From positions 248,001-312,000 of the forward strand of contig CALRTB020000003.1 of NCBI GenBank assembly GCA_943371005.1: 64,000 nt of DNA, given 5' to 3'. Numbering within the stretch: position 1 is the stretch's first letter; each line of letters begins with the position of its first letter. Shown one piece after another: positions 8,957-17,578 of this stretch. The translations under genes and the position numbers were made by a program. Source of the stretch: MRBY01 sp943371005. GTDB lineage: Bacteria; Cyanobacteriota; Cyanobacteriia; Cyanobacteriales; MRBY01. The notes beneath the pieces are model-generated. The model was given only the letters and a program-made list of their open reading frames with translations, did no database searches and had not been told where the DNA came from.

Positions 8957-10042
8957 ATGACCCAGCAATACCGGATCACCCTCCTCCCTGGCGATGGCAT
9001 TGGCCCCGAGATTTTGGCCGTGGCAGTGGACGTTTTAAAAACCATTGGCCAACAATTTGATCTAGAGTTTGTTTTTACCGAAGCTTTAATGGGGGGCGCA
9101 GCCATTGATGCCACCGGGGAACCCCTCCCCCAAGCGACCCTAGATGCTTGTAAAGCCAGCGATGCGGTATTGTTTGCGGCCATTGGCGGCTACAAATGGG
9201 ATAACCTGCCCCGGGCGCAACGGCCAGAAACGGGTTTATTGGGTTTGCGGGCGGGCCTCGGTCTGTTTGCGAATTTGCGTCCGGCCACGATTTTGCCCCA
9301 ATTGATTGATGCCTCTACCCTGAAGCGGGACGTGGTCGAAGGGGTCGATATTATGGTAGTGCGGGAACTCACCGGCGGTATTTATTTTGGGAAGCCCAAA
9401 GGCAGCGTCACTTTAGAAACGGGCGAGAAACGGGGCTTTAACACCATGGTCTATGACGAATCGGAAGTGGATCGCATTGCGAAAGTCGCCTTTGAAATTG
9501 CCCAAAAACGGGGTAAACGTCTCTGTTCTGTGGATAAGGCGAATGTCCTCGATGTGTCCCAACTGTGGCGCGATCGCCTGAATCTAATGGCCGAAAATTA
9601 TCCCGATGTGGAACTGTCCCATCTCTACGTGGATAATGCCGCCATGCAGCTCATCCGCGCCCCCAAGCAGTTTGACACCATCGTCACGGGGAATTTATTT
9701 GGGGACATTCTTTCCGATGCGGCCGCCATGCTTACGGGGAGTATTGGGATGTTGCCCTCAGCTAGTTTGGGGGCGGATGGCCCTGGGGTTTACGAGCCAG
9801 TCCATGGGTCTGCGCCAGATATTGCTGGTCAGGATAAGGCGAATCCTCTGGCGATGGTGCTCAGTGCGGCGATGATGTTGCGCTATTCTTTTGACCAACC
9901 AGAAGCAGCAGCCAAAATCGAACAAGCGGTACAAACGGTACTCGATCAAGGCTTCCGCACCGGCGATATTATGTCCGAGGGCATGACTCTCCTGGGCTGT
10001 AAAGGCATGGGCGAAAAACTCTTGGCGGCCCTCAATGCTTAG
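8957..10042 (+). CDS. leuB: 3-isopropylmalate dehydrogenase
   Basis: 361 residues from the ATG at 8957, beginning MTQQYRITLLPGDGIGPEI. That start gives the normal LeuB N-terminus; an in-frame start at 8894 would add 21 residues with no family match. LeuB oxidatively decarboxylates 3-isopropylmalate with NAD in leucine synthesis. Visible marks include VLFAAIGGYKWDNLP, the substrate arginine region GLRAGLGLFANLRPA, VVRELTGGIYFGKPKG, and the metal and NAD region GNLFGDILSDAAAML followed by EPVHGSAPDIAG. No other leu gene is adjacent, as is usual in cyanobacteria where the pathway genes are scattered. Confidence 0.97.
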   Translation: MTQQYRITLLPGDGIGPEILAVAVDVLKTIGQQFDLEFVFTEALMGGAAIDATGEPLPQATLDACKASDAVLFAAIGGYKWDNLPRAQRPETGLLGLRAGLGLFANLRPATILPQLIDASTLKRDVVEGVDIMVVRELTGGIYFGKPKGSVTLETGEKRGFNTMVYDESEVDRIAKVAFEIAQKRGKRLCSVDKANVLDVSQLWRDRLNLMAENYPDVELSHLYVDNAAMQLIRAPKQFDTIVTGNLFGDILSDAAAMLTGSIGMLPSASLGADGPGVYEPVHGSAPDIAGQDKANPLAMVLSAAMMLRYSFDQPEAAAKIEQAVQTVLDQGFRTGDIMSEGMTLLGCKGMGEKLLAALNA

Positions 10043-10044
10043 GT

Positions 10045-10092
10045 CTCACCTTGGACGTTGATGCCGGGAAATAATTCGGTGAGCCATTTTTA
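10045..10092 (+). terminator. Possible weak terminator after leuB
   Basis: CTCACC at 10045-10050 can pair with GGTGAG at 10078-10083 around a long loop, and a short T run (CCATTTTTAA) follows. The loop is long and the T run short, so this is a weak candidate. Confidence 0.3.
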
Positions 10093-10246
10093 AAAAATGC
10101 TTTTTGGCCATGGGGAACCTGAACTTTTCGAGACGGATTCCCCTACTGTCAAATTCTCCAGACAAAAATACAATAAATGGGTAAGTTCTAGGGTTTCTTT
10201 TCGGAGAAGCGATGGGACTTTATCTTAATATTTATTGTTCTGTCCT

Positions 10247-12841
10247 ATGCAACCCACTAACCCGAATCAATTTACCGAAAAAGCCTGGCAGGCGATCGCC
10301 CAAACGCCGGATCTTGCCAAACAAAATCAGCAGCAGCAGATCGAATCTGAACATCTGCTACAGGCACTGCTAGAGCAAGACGGCCTCGCGAAAAGTATTT
10401 TTACCAAAGCAGAGATTCCCCTCGCCAAATTGCGAGACCGCACCGCAACCTTTATTGCCCAGCAACCGAAAATATCCCAACCGAGCGAATCGGTTTATTT
10501 AGGGCGGAGTTTAGACCTCCTTTTAGACCGCGCCGATCAACACCGAAAATCCTTTGGGGATGACTTTATTTCCGTTGAACATTTAATCTTGAGCTATGCC
10601 AAAGATGACCGTTTTGGCAAAAATCTCTACAAAGAATTTGACCTCACAGAAAATAAATTAAAGACGATCATTACGCAAATTCGAGGTAATCAAAAGGTGA
10701 CCGACCAAAACCCGGAAGGGAAATACGAATCCTTAGAAAAATATGGCCGTGATTTAACGAGTCTCGCCCGCAACGGCAAACTAGACCCGGTCATTGGTCG
10801 CGATGATGAAATTCGCCGCACGATTCAAATTCTCTCCCGCCGCACGAAAAATAATCCGGTTTTGATCGGGGAACCAGGGGTCGGGAAAACGGCGATCGCC
10901 GAAGGATTAGCCCAGCGGATCGTTAACCGTGATGTCCCCGAATCCCTAAAAGATCGCACCCTAATCGCCTTGGATATGGGGTCACTCATTGCTGGGGCAA
11001 AATATCGCGGCGAATTTGAAGAACGTCTCAAAGCAGTCTTAAAGGAAGTCACCGATTCCGAAGGGCAGATCATTCTCTTTATTGACGAAATCCACACCGT
11101 TGTCGGCGCTGGCGCAACCCAGGGGGCAATGGATGCCGGGAACCTGCTTAAACCCATGCTCGCCCGGGGTGAACTGCGTTGTATTGGCGCGACGACCCTC
11201 GATGAATACCGCAAATACATCGAAAAAGATGCGGCCCTAGAACGGCGCTTCCAGTCGGTGATGGTCAACGAACCCAATGTGGTCGATACGATCTCGATTC
11301 TGCGGGGTCTGAAGGAACGCTACGAAGTACACCACGGGGTCAAAATTGCCGATACAGCCCTCGTTGCTGCCGCAATGCTTTCGAACCGTTACATTAGTGA
11401 TCGCTTTTTACCCGACAAGGCGATTGATCTAGTGGACGAAGCCGCAGCCAAACTAAAGATGGAGATCACCTCCAAGCCGGAGGAACTCGATGAAATTGAC
11501 CGGAAAATTCTCCAGTTGGAAATGGAAAAACTCTCCATCCAAAAGGAAAAAGATGAAGTTTCCCTAGAACGACTCGCCAAGCTGGAAAAAGAACTGGCCA
11601 ATTTTAAGGAAGAGCAGTCCCAACTCAACGCCCAGTGGCAATCGGAAAAAGAATTTATCGACAAAATTCGCTTTCTTAAGGAGGAAATCGATAAAACCAA
11701 CCTAGAAATTCAACAGGCCGAACGCAATTATGACCTCAATAAGGCGGCAGAGTTGCGCTACGGGAAGTTGACGGAACTGCAACAAAAAATCAAAGATATC
11801 GAGAGCAATCTCGCGGCCCAACAGGTAACTGGAGAATCTCTGCTACGGGAAGAAGTGATCGAGTCGGATATCGCTGAAATCATTTCAAAATGGACAGGTA
11901 TCCCGATTAGTAAATTAATCGAATCGGAAAAAGAAAAGCTGCTCCACCTCGAAGCAGAACTCCACCGTCGGGTTGTCGGCCAAGAAGAAGCCGTTACCGC
12001 CGTTGCCGAAGCGATCCAGCGATCACGCGCCGGACTCGCCGATCCGAACCGTCCTACGGCGAGCTTTATTTTCCTGGGGCCGACGGGGGTCGGGAAAACA
12101 GAACTCGCCAAAGCCCTCGCCCAATTTCTCTTTGATACCGAAGAAGCCCTGGTACGGATCGATATGTCTGAGTACATGGAGAAACATGCCGTTTCCCGTT
12201 TGATGGGAGCGCCTCCAGGGTATGTGGGCTACGAGGAAGGAGGTCAGTTAACGGAAGCAATTCGCCGTCGCCCTTACTCGGTGATTCTCTTTGACGAGAT
12301 TGAAAAGGCCCACGCCGATGTGTTTAACGTGATGCTGCAAATCTTGGATGATGGTCGCCTGACCGATTCCCAGGGGCGGACGGTGGACTTTAAAAACACT
12401 GTGATCATCATGACCAGTAATATCGGCTCCCAATTTATCCTTGATATCGCCGGGGATGACAGCCGTTACGAGGAAATGCGGAATCGGGTGATGGACGCAA
12501 TGAACGCGAACTTCCGACCGGAATTCCTCAACCGCATCGATGAACTGATCATTTTCCATGGTCTACAAAAAGATCAGCTCCGTTCCATTGTTCAACTCCA
12601 GGTTAATCGCCTCGCCGAACGGCTTGCGGAACAGAAGATCAGCATCCAACTCACCCCAGAGGCCTATGATTTCATTGCGGAGGTGGGCTATAACCCAGTT
12701 TATGGTGCGAGACCCCTGAAGCGGGCCGTCCAAAAATATGTCGAAACGGCGATCGCCAAAGGCATCCTCAAGGGTGAATTTAAAACGGGCAGTGCAATTA
12801 CCGTTGATGTGAAGGACGAAAGACTCGTTTTCCAAGGCTAG
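10247..12841 (+). CDS. clpB: ATP-dependent chaperone ClpB
   Basis: 864 residues from the ATG at 10247 (MQPTNPNQFTEKAWQAIAQ), which is the conserved cyanobacterial N-terminus; an upstream TTG at 10235 is less likely. Order of domains: Clp-N repeats (about 1-145), first AAA+ domain with GEPGVGKTAIAEGLAQ, the long ClpB coiled-coil middle domain (about 405-530, EELDEIDRKILQLEMEKLS onwards), second AAA+ domain with GPTGVGKTELAKAL, and the C-terminal domain. ClpB is a hexameric disaggregase that works with DnaK and lacks the ClpP-binding loop. Cyanobacteria have one or two clpB genes. No CIRCE element is visible upstream. Confidence 0.97.
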   Translation: MQPTNPNQFTEKAWQAIAQTPDLAKQNQQQQIESEHLLQALLEQDGLAKSIFTKAEIPLAKLRDRTATFIAQQPKISQPSESVYLGRSLDLLLDRADQHRKSFGDDFISVEHLILSYAKDDRFGKNLYKEFDLTENKLKTIITQIRGNQKVTDQNPEGKYESLEKYGRDLTSLARNGKLDPVIGRDDEIRRTIQILSRRTKNNPVLIGEPGVGKTAIAEGLAQRIVNRDVPESLKDRTLIALDMGSLIAGAKYRGEFEERLKAVLKEVTDSEGQIILFIDEIHTVVGAGATQGAMDAGNLLKPMLARGELRCIGATTLDEYRKYIEKDAALERRFQSVMVNEPNVVDTISILRGLKERYEVHHGVKIADTALVAAAMLSNRYISDRFLPDKAIDLVDEAAAKLKMEITSKPEELDEIDRKILQLEMEKLSIQKEKDEVSLERLAKLEKELANFKEEQSQLNAQWQSEKEFIDKIRFLKEEIDKTNLEIQQAERNYDLNKAAELRYGKLTELQQKIKDIESNLAAQQVTGESLLREEVIESDIAEIISKWTGIPISKLIESEKEKLLHLEAELHRRVVGQEEAVTAVAEAIQRSRAGLADPNRPTASFIFLGPTGVGKTELAKALAQFLFDTEEALVRIDMSEYMEKHAVSRLMGAPPGYVGYEEGGQLTEAIRRRPYSVILFDEIEKAHADVFNVMLQILDDGRLTDSQGRTVDFKNTVIIMTSNIGSQFILDIAGDDSRYEEMRNRVMDAMNANFRPEFLNRIDELIIFHGLQKDQLRSIVQLQVNRLAERLAEQKISIQLTPEAYDFIAEVGYNPVYGARPLKRAVQKYVETAIAKGILKGEFKTGSAITVDVKDERLVFQG

Positions 12842-12873
12842 ATTTACCTACTTATTTCTAATTCCAAATTGAT

Positions 12874-12903
12874 GGAGGGCGTGCTACAGAGCGCTCTCCT
12901 TTT
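12874..12903 (+). terminator. Rho-independent terminator after clpB
   Basis: GGAGGGCG at 12874-12881 pairs with CGCTCTCC at 12892-12899 (one G-T pair) and is followed by TTTTC. It is 33 bases after the clpB stop. Confidence 0.65.
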
Positions 12904-12990
12904 CGCATATTAGCGGGCGAGTTTGTTGCTTTCTTTTTTCTTTCTCCGGCACAATAGAAAACCGTGCAGTTTAGTCAGGGAAACATAACG

Positions 12991-13824
12991 ATGGCCAGTC
13001 AGTGGGAAAATTTTCTAAAAAATCTGGGGAACTGGCGCGGTTCCTTTGCGGGTGTAAATCTGGATGGAGAGATCACCACGGAAGTCCCTTCCATTTTGAC
13101 CCTGTCGCTCATAGACGGGAACCGAGATAAAGTGCTGTTTACCCTGCGGCGCTTTGAAAATGGTGGCTATGACAGCGAACCCACCAGCAATATGTCCCAG
13201 GAATTTACCGGCTTGGGGCGACACACAATGTTTTTCGATACGGGATCTTTCTCGAAAGGTTCCATGTGTCTGTCGTCCATTTCATCCTTTATCGCCGAAT
13301 ATGGGTTTATCAAAGGCGATCGCCGCATGCGGATGGTGCAAATGTACGGCGATGCGTTTACCTTCAACAAATTGGTGTTTATCCGGGAATTTCGGGAGGG
13401 AAGCAATGCCCAGGAGCGTTCCCATTTAACCGTTGAACAACTCTTGGGCACCTGGGAAGCGGAATACCACGTTTATACCCCCGACCTTGATCCCCCTAAG
13501 GTGCACCAGAGCCGCTTAAGCCTCAAAAAAGAGGGCGATTATCTCCACCAGACCCTCGAATTAGAACACCAAACCATCGCCTCTAAAGGGCAGATCCAAG
13601 GCAACACAATTCGTTTTACGGAAGGCAGTACGCCCCGCAATTTGGTGCTGCTACCCGATGGCGCTTCGATGAATGTGCCCCCCCAATTGGCCCAACGTCA
13701 GGCTTTTTTCGTGGAAGCGGGTTGGCTCGTCAGCGACAACGAACGGCAACGAATCATGCGCAACTACAACGACCGGGGTGAATGGGTTAGTTCGACGTTG
13801 ATTTTTGAGCGACGGGTGGCCTAG
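12991..13824 (+). CDS. DUF3598 family protein
   Basis: 277 residues from the ATG at 12991; AGGGA lies about 10 bases upstream, and a GTG at 12964 would add nine residues lacking family similarity. The opening MASQWENFLKNLGNWRGSF is the standard start of DUF3598 proteins, a cyanobacterial and plastid family thought to have a lipocalin-like (calycin) barrel in two halves; the second half starts near LTVEQLLGTWEAEYHVYTP. The function is not established. The last 38 bases overlap the 3' end of the convergent CHAD gene. Confidence 0.8.
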   Translation: MASQWENFLKNLGNWRGSFAGVNLDGEITTEVPSILTLSLIDGNRDKVLFTLRRFENGGYDSEPTSNMSQEFTGLGRHTMFFDTGSFSKGSMCLSSISSFIAEYGFIKGDRRMRMVQMYGDAFTFNKLVFIREFREGSNAQERSHLTVEQLLGTWEAEYHVYTPDLDPPKVHQSRLSLKKEGDYLHQTLELEHQTIASKGQIQGNTIRFTEGSTPRNLVLLPDGASMNVPPQLAQRQAFFVEAGWLVSDNERQRIMRNYNDRGEWVSSTLIFERRVA

Positions 13825-14761
13825 GCTCCGGTTGACACAGGGTCTGATGCAGTTGGTAACGATACTCTGCCGTCAAAAATTGGTGCTGTAGTTTTGTCCA
13901 TTGGTGCCAAGTTTGGTGACGATTGTCGTGGAAAATTTGGCAGAGGGTGGGGAGTTCCTGGGCGAACGTTTTACCGAGGGCTTTTTCTAGAAATTCTTGC
14001 AGTACTGCATCATCTTGAAGTAAACCGATTAGGGTTTGGACTTTTTTGATCGCTTGGAGCTGATCGGCATAATTTTCACCGTAAAAAGGCGCAAAAATTT
14101 CCCTGGTATAGCGCGATCGCTTGGCGGCCTTGCGGAGGTCATGGAGGATCGGGCTGTCGGTCGCAAAAAGTTTTTCTAACTGTTTTTTCGAGAGCTTCTT
14201 CGGGCTGTAACCGACCCACCAACCGGGATGGAGCAGCAGTTCGCTCAGTTGAGGCAACAGCAAATCCGGCAAGATCAGTTGAATGTCTACCGAGGCGATC
14301 GCCTGATATTGGGGTTGATCTAACCAAGCCTGGGTCGCCCCTTTGAATTCCCCATAACGTCCTGAATTGAGGAATTGCCGCACCTTAGTCAGTTGTTTTT
14401 GACGACGCTTGGCCAATTTTTTCAGGGCAATTTCGAGAATTGTCACCTCAACGGTCGGCAGTTGAGGCAGATACCGCTCCCGAAACGTCAGGGTCATCAC
14501 ATCCACATCTCGCAACTTCCCCAGAACCCGACCATAGCGGCCTACTTGCTTCGGGGCCATGGCTTCCGGCACCACCAAAGCAGGGGCAAATCCCAACAAC
14601 ACACTGCGCAACCGCCGCATCCCCACCCGCATTTGATGCAATTCTTCCGGGTCACGGTCGGCTAAAACCCCCGCTTCGTGGCTGAGGATTTTTTTGTAAT
14701 GCTTGGCGATCGCCTTATGTGCCCAATCGCCAAAACTTTGTGTTTGGGGTGGCTGCATCAT
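13787..14761 (-). CDS. CHAD domain protein
   Basis: 324 residues. CHAD domains are all-helical, rich in conserved histidines and basic residues, and bind inorganic polyphosphate. The repeated signature appears twice, as ELHQMRVGMRRLRSVLLGF near residues 41-59 and again as LHDLRKAAKRSRYTREIF near the middle. There is no CYTH triphosphatase domain fused to it. The stop lies inside the 3' end of the convergent DUF3598 gene, so both C-termini are encoded by shared DNA. A role at polyphosphate granules is inferred from the family only. Confidence 0.85.
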   Translation of the reverse strand: MMQPPQTQSFGDWAHKAIAKHYKKILSHEAGVLADRDPEELHQMRVGMRRLRSVLLGFAPALVVPEAMAPKQVGRYGRVLGKLRDVDVMTLTFRERYLPQLPTVEVTILEIALKKLAKRRQKQLTKVRQFLNSGRYGEFKGATQAWLDQPQYQAIASVDIQLILPDLLLPQLSELLLHPGWWVGYSPKKLSKKQLEKLFATDSPILHDLRKAAKRSRYTREIFAPFYGENYADQLQAIKKVQTLIGLLQDDAVLQEFLEKALGKTFAQELPTLCQIFHDNRHQTWHQWTKLQHQFLTAEYRYQLHQTLCQPEPRPPVAQKSTSN

Positions 14762-14892
14762 TTATGCTCAAATCAATCTCACTACCTCGATCTTAAGAGG
14801 CGCAATTTTAAATCCCGATTAAGAACACACAAGGCTTAATGATTCTGGGTTACAGTGTTTTTCCCTCCCAGAGCAAAGCCCTAGTCCAATGT

Positions 14893-15297
14893 CTAAAGGA
14901 ACTGTCGTGCTTCTGTCACCCATTGCTTGACCAACCCCAGGGGAGGCGCCAGATCCTTACGCTGGAGGTTCGCCACCTGTAACTTCATAATATTTTGGTG
15001 GAGTCGCGAAAAGGGTGTTTGGGCGAGCTGATTTACCGATGCCACGCCACTATGCAATACTAAGCCGCAATATTGTGTGCCAATACTCGGTACTCGCGCC
15101 AAATCTGCCAGGGCTACCCACTTCAAAACGTAATTGAGATGAATTTTGAGGCGACAGGCCAACGCTTGTTGCGCCTGGGGCGTGCGGGTCGCTAACAAAA
15201 GCTGATGGGTGGTGCGAATCCCTTGGGCGGCGAGTAGAGTCTGCTGTTCTTTGCTCAGGCCGGGTAATTCCACAATCCGCCAATTACAGGAAGCCAT
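14893..15297 (-). CDS. DUF4332 family protein (helix-hairpin-helix type)
   Basis: 134 residues from the ATG at 15297 (MASCNWRIVELPGLSKEQQ); an upstream start at 15333 would add 12 residues and run into the divergent def leader. The segments IVELPGLSKEQQTLLAAQGI and LADLARVPSIGTQYCGLVLHSGV look like two helix-hairpin-helix elements, as in DUF4332 proteins, which suggests nucleic-acid binding but is unproven. It is transcribed divergently from def, with 72 bases between the start codons. Confidence 0.7.
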   Translation of the reverse strand: MASCNWRIVELPGLSKEQQTLLAAQGIRTTHQLLLATRTPQAQQALACRLKIHLNYVLKWVALADLARVPSIGTQYCGLVLHSGVASVNQLAQTPFSRLHQNIMKLQVANLQRKDLAPPLGLVKQWVTEARQFL

Positions 15298-15369
15298 AGG
15301 AATCCTTGTTAAAATGGAAGCACATAATATCAAGAAAAATTGTCGTTACCCCCAAACGTAAAGAAATTT

Positions 15370-15933
15370 ATGACTGTTGGTCTATCTGTCGAAAAAGGAA
15401 AGCAAGAGACTCCTTCTTTAGAACTCCATTACCTCGGCGACAAAGTGCTCCGCCAAAAAGCAAAACGCATCGCCAAAGTGGATGACGAAATCCGCACCCT
15501 AGCGAAGGAAATGCTGCAAACCATGTATTCTTCCCAGGGGATTGGTCTGGCTGCGCCCCAAGTCGGTGTTAATAAGCGTTTAATCGTCATTGATACCGAT
15601 CCAGAAAATCCTGCCAATGAACCACTGGTATTGATCAACCCTGAAATCAAAAAATTTGGACAACAGCTTTGTCCCTTTGAGGAAGGTTGTCTCAGCATTC
15701 CTGGGGTTCACTTAGATGTCATTCGCCCCGATGAAATTGAAGTAAGTTACCGAGATGAACAGGGTAAACCCAAACGGATCAAAGCTTCTGGCCTTCTATC
15801 CCGGGTGATTCAGCATGAAATTGACCATCTCGATGGGGTGATGTTCGTTGATCGCGTCGAAAATGAAATTGCCCTCAGCAGCCAATTAAAACAACGGGGA
15901 TTTGCCCTGAAATCGGTACAGCGCATTTCCTAA
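15370..15933 (+). CDS. def: Peptide deformylase
   Basis: 187 residues from the ATG at 15370; a TTG at 15340 would add ten. The enzyme removes the formyl group from nascent proteins. All three metal-site motifs are present: GIGLAAPQVGV, EEGCLSIPG (metal-binding Cys) and QHEIDHLDGVMF (two metal-binding His and the catalytic Glu). The N-terminal TVGLSVEKGKQETPSLELHYLGDKVLRQ is typical of the cyanobacterial type 1B enzyme. It is single and divergent from the DUF4332 gene. Confidence 0.96.
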   Translation: MTVGLSVEKGKQETPSLELHYLGDKVLRQKAKRIAKVDDEIRTLAKEMLQTMYSSQGIGLAAPQVGVNKRLIVIDTDPENPANEPLVLINPEIKKFGQQLCPFEEGCLSIPGVHLDVIRPDEIEVSYRDEQGKPKRIKASGLLSRVIQHEIDHLDGVMFVDRVENEIALSSQLKQRGFALKSVQRIS

Positions 15934-15946
15934 ATTTTTTTGTCTT

Positions 15947-16051
15947 GCGAGTTTCAACATGACGGTAACTTAGTGCTGTACAAAACTCGTGTCAGACAAT
16001 TTCCGTCAAGTGAGATAGACGTTCTACCCCGTGAGGTGGTCGTCTTTTTTA
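15947..16051 (+). ncRNA. Candidate structured RNA (possible pseudoknot) ending in a terminator
   Basis: GCGAGTTT at 15947-15954 pairs with AAACTCGT at 15983-15990. Inside the loop of that stem, TGACGG at 15960-15965 is complementary to CCGTCA at 16003-16008, downstream of the stem; that geometry is an H-type pseudoknot. A terminator hairpin ends the segment. It may be the def 3' untranslated region, a small RNA, or chance. It matches no RNA family I can name. Confidence 0.25.
16017..16051 (+). terminator. Rho-independent terminator downstream of def
   Basis: AGACG at 16017-16021 pairs with CGTCT at 16041-16045, and CTACC at 16024-16028 pairs with GGTGG at 16035-16039, followed by a run of six T. 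It lies about 85 bases after the def stop. Confidence 0.7.
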
Positions 16052-16320
16052 TTGCCTAATCTTCAGCAAGGTTGCGTTTTGTATCAAACCGCGAAAAATT
16101 TACGTTTCGTTAGCAAATTCTTGAGGTAACGCAGCAGCACCATTGCCACAGACATCGTTTTGAATCTCGGATTTTACAAAAAATAAAAGCTGGCTTTCCT
16201 CCATGGCAAGCGATTGGCCTACTGCGGGTGTTGCGTGGGGCATAAAATTTGGCGATCGCCTTTTTGAAACAAACCTGTATTTATACTCAGGTTTATTTTT
16301 AAATCTATTTTTTGTGTATT

Positions 16321-16345
16321 GTCTTTATTTTTATAAAATAAAGAC
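16321..16345. repeat. Perfect 11-base inverted repeat upstream of chlL
   Basis: GTCTTTATTTT, a 3-base centre TAT, then AAAATAAAGAC. It lies about 185 bases before the chlL start codon in an AT-rich stretch. The symmetry suits a dimeric regulator site; it lacks the G/C content expected of a terminator stem, and no T run follows it. Confidence 0.5.
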
Positions 16346-16529
16346 GTAAATATTGTTTAAATCAAGCATTTAGAGATTTCTGCTAATTTTTAAGCTTTTG
16401 AATGTCTATAAAAGGTTCTAAGTCTTTATAAGTCTGTTTGAATGCTAGATCCCAAACCGTTGCACCTTTCAATTCCCCCAGGGATTGCCAATAATGCAGC
16501 TAACGGAATTTTTAGGAGCACGCAATTCC

Positions 16530-17396
16530 ATGACAATGACCCTCGCGGTTTACGGCAAAGGTGGCATCGGCAAATCTACCACCAGTTGTAATATTTCCGT
16601 TGCCCTCGCCAAACGGGGCAAAAAGGTTCTCCAAATTGGCTGTGACCCGAAGCACGACAGCACTTTTACCTTGACAGGCTTTTTGATTCCGACGATCATC
16701 GACACTCTCCAGGAAAAAGATTTTCACTACGAAGACATTTGGCCAGAAGATGTAATTTACAAAGGCTATGGCGGCGTCGATTGCGTTGAAGCGGGTGGGC
16801 CTCCGGCGGGAGCAGGCTGCGGTGGTTATGTGGTCGGGGAAACAGTCAAACTCCTAAAAGAATTAAATGCCTTCGATGAATACGATGTGATTTTGTTCGA
16901 TGTGCTGGGAGACGTGGTTTGTGGGGGCTTTGCGGCACCACTCAATTACGCAGACTACTGTTTGATCGTGACGGACAATGGCTTTGATGCGTTGTTTGCG
17001 GCGAATCGTATCGCGGCTTCTGTGCGGGAAAAAGCGCGGACGCACCCCCTCCGCTTGGCTGGCTTGATTGGGAATCGCACCTCGAAGCGGGATTTGATCG
17101 AAAAATATGTGAGCCATGTGCCGATGCCCGTGCTGGAAGTATTGCCCCTCATCGAAGATATTCGGGTGTCGCGGGTGAAGGGAAAAACCCTCTTTGAGAT
17201 GGCAGAAGGGGATTCGATGTTGGATTATGTCTGTGATTTTTATTTGAATATTGCCGATCAAGTGTTGGCCGCCCCAGAGGGAGTTGTGCCCAGTGAGGCT
17301 TCGGATCGGGAATTGTTTAGTTTGCTCTCAGATTATTATCTCAATCCGCCTGTCGAAAAGACTCAGGAAGATGAGCTGGATCTGATGATGGTCTAG
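16530..17396 (+). CDS. chlL: Light-independent protochlorophyllide reductase, iron-sulfur ATP-binding subunit
   Basis: 288 residues from the ATG at 16530, with AGGAG about 12 bases upstream; a start at 16485 adds 15 residues without family similarity. ChlL is a NifH-like homodimer that passes electrons with ATP hydrolysis to ChlN-ChlB, which reduces protochlorophyllide in the dark. Visible are the Walker A loop GKGGIGKST, the two cluster-ligating cysteine regions (GAGCGGYVVGE and DVVCGGFAAPL), and switch segments such as GCDPKHDST. It is followed by a DUF5331 gene and chlN; chlB is not in the window. Confidence 0.97.
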   Translation: MTMTLAVYGKGGIGKSTTSCNISVALAKRGKKVLQIGCDPKHDSTFTLTGFLIPTIIDTLQEKDFHYEDIWPEDVIYKGYGGVDCVEAGGPPAGAGCGGYVVGETVKLLKELNAFDEYDVILFDVLGDVVCGGFAAPLNYADYCLIVTDNGFDALFAANRIAASVREKARTHPLRLAGLIGNRTSKRDLIEKYVSHVPMPVLEVLPLIEDIRVSRVKGKTLFEMAEGDSMLDYVCDFYLNIADQVLAAPEGVVPSEASDRELFSLLSDYYLNPPVEKTQEDELDLMMV

Positions 17397-17578
17397 GCCA
17401 GGGGACGCTGGGCAGGATTCTCGAAATCGCTTATCCGGCAATGGCTCACTGTGATCATCCTCCTGGGTTAAATTTTGCTTCAAAATAGAGGCGATCGCCC
17501 TAAACGGCACAATGATCAAAAAAGGCGATCGCCCATTACCCAAATCTCTGCAGTTGATTTACGAGGAGCGTAAATATT
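17397..17578. other. chlL-DUF5331 spacer with two HIP1 sites
   Basis: 182 bases containing two GCGATCGC octamers about 40 bases apart (near 17492 and 17526). ACGAGGAGCG just before 17579 supplies a ribosome-binding site for the GTG start of the next gene. No clear terminator, so chlL, DUF5331 and chlN could be co-transcribed. Confidence 0.4.

Larger units (their letters stand above)
15934..16529. other. Long intergenic region between def and chlL
   Basis: About 600 bases without a protein gene. The first 120 bases hold a possible pseudoknot followed by a terminator (listed separately). The rest becomes AT-rich and carries a perfect 11-base inverted repeat at 16321-16345, with the chlL leader after it. 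One HIP1 octamer lies at 16252. I see no tRNA and no recognisable known riboswitch. Confidence 0.5.

Noticed and set aside
10043..10246. CIRCE heat-shock operator upstream of clpB
   Set aside because: I looked for TTAGCACTC-N9-GAGTGCTAA and found nothing similar in the 200-base leader.
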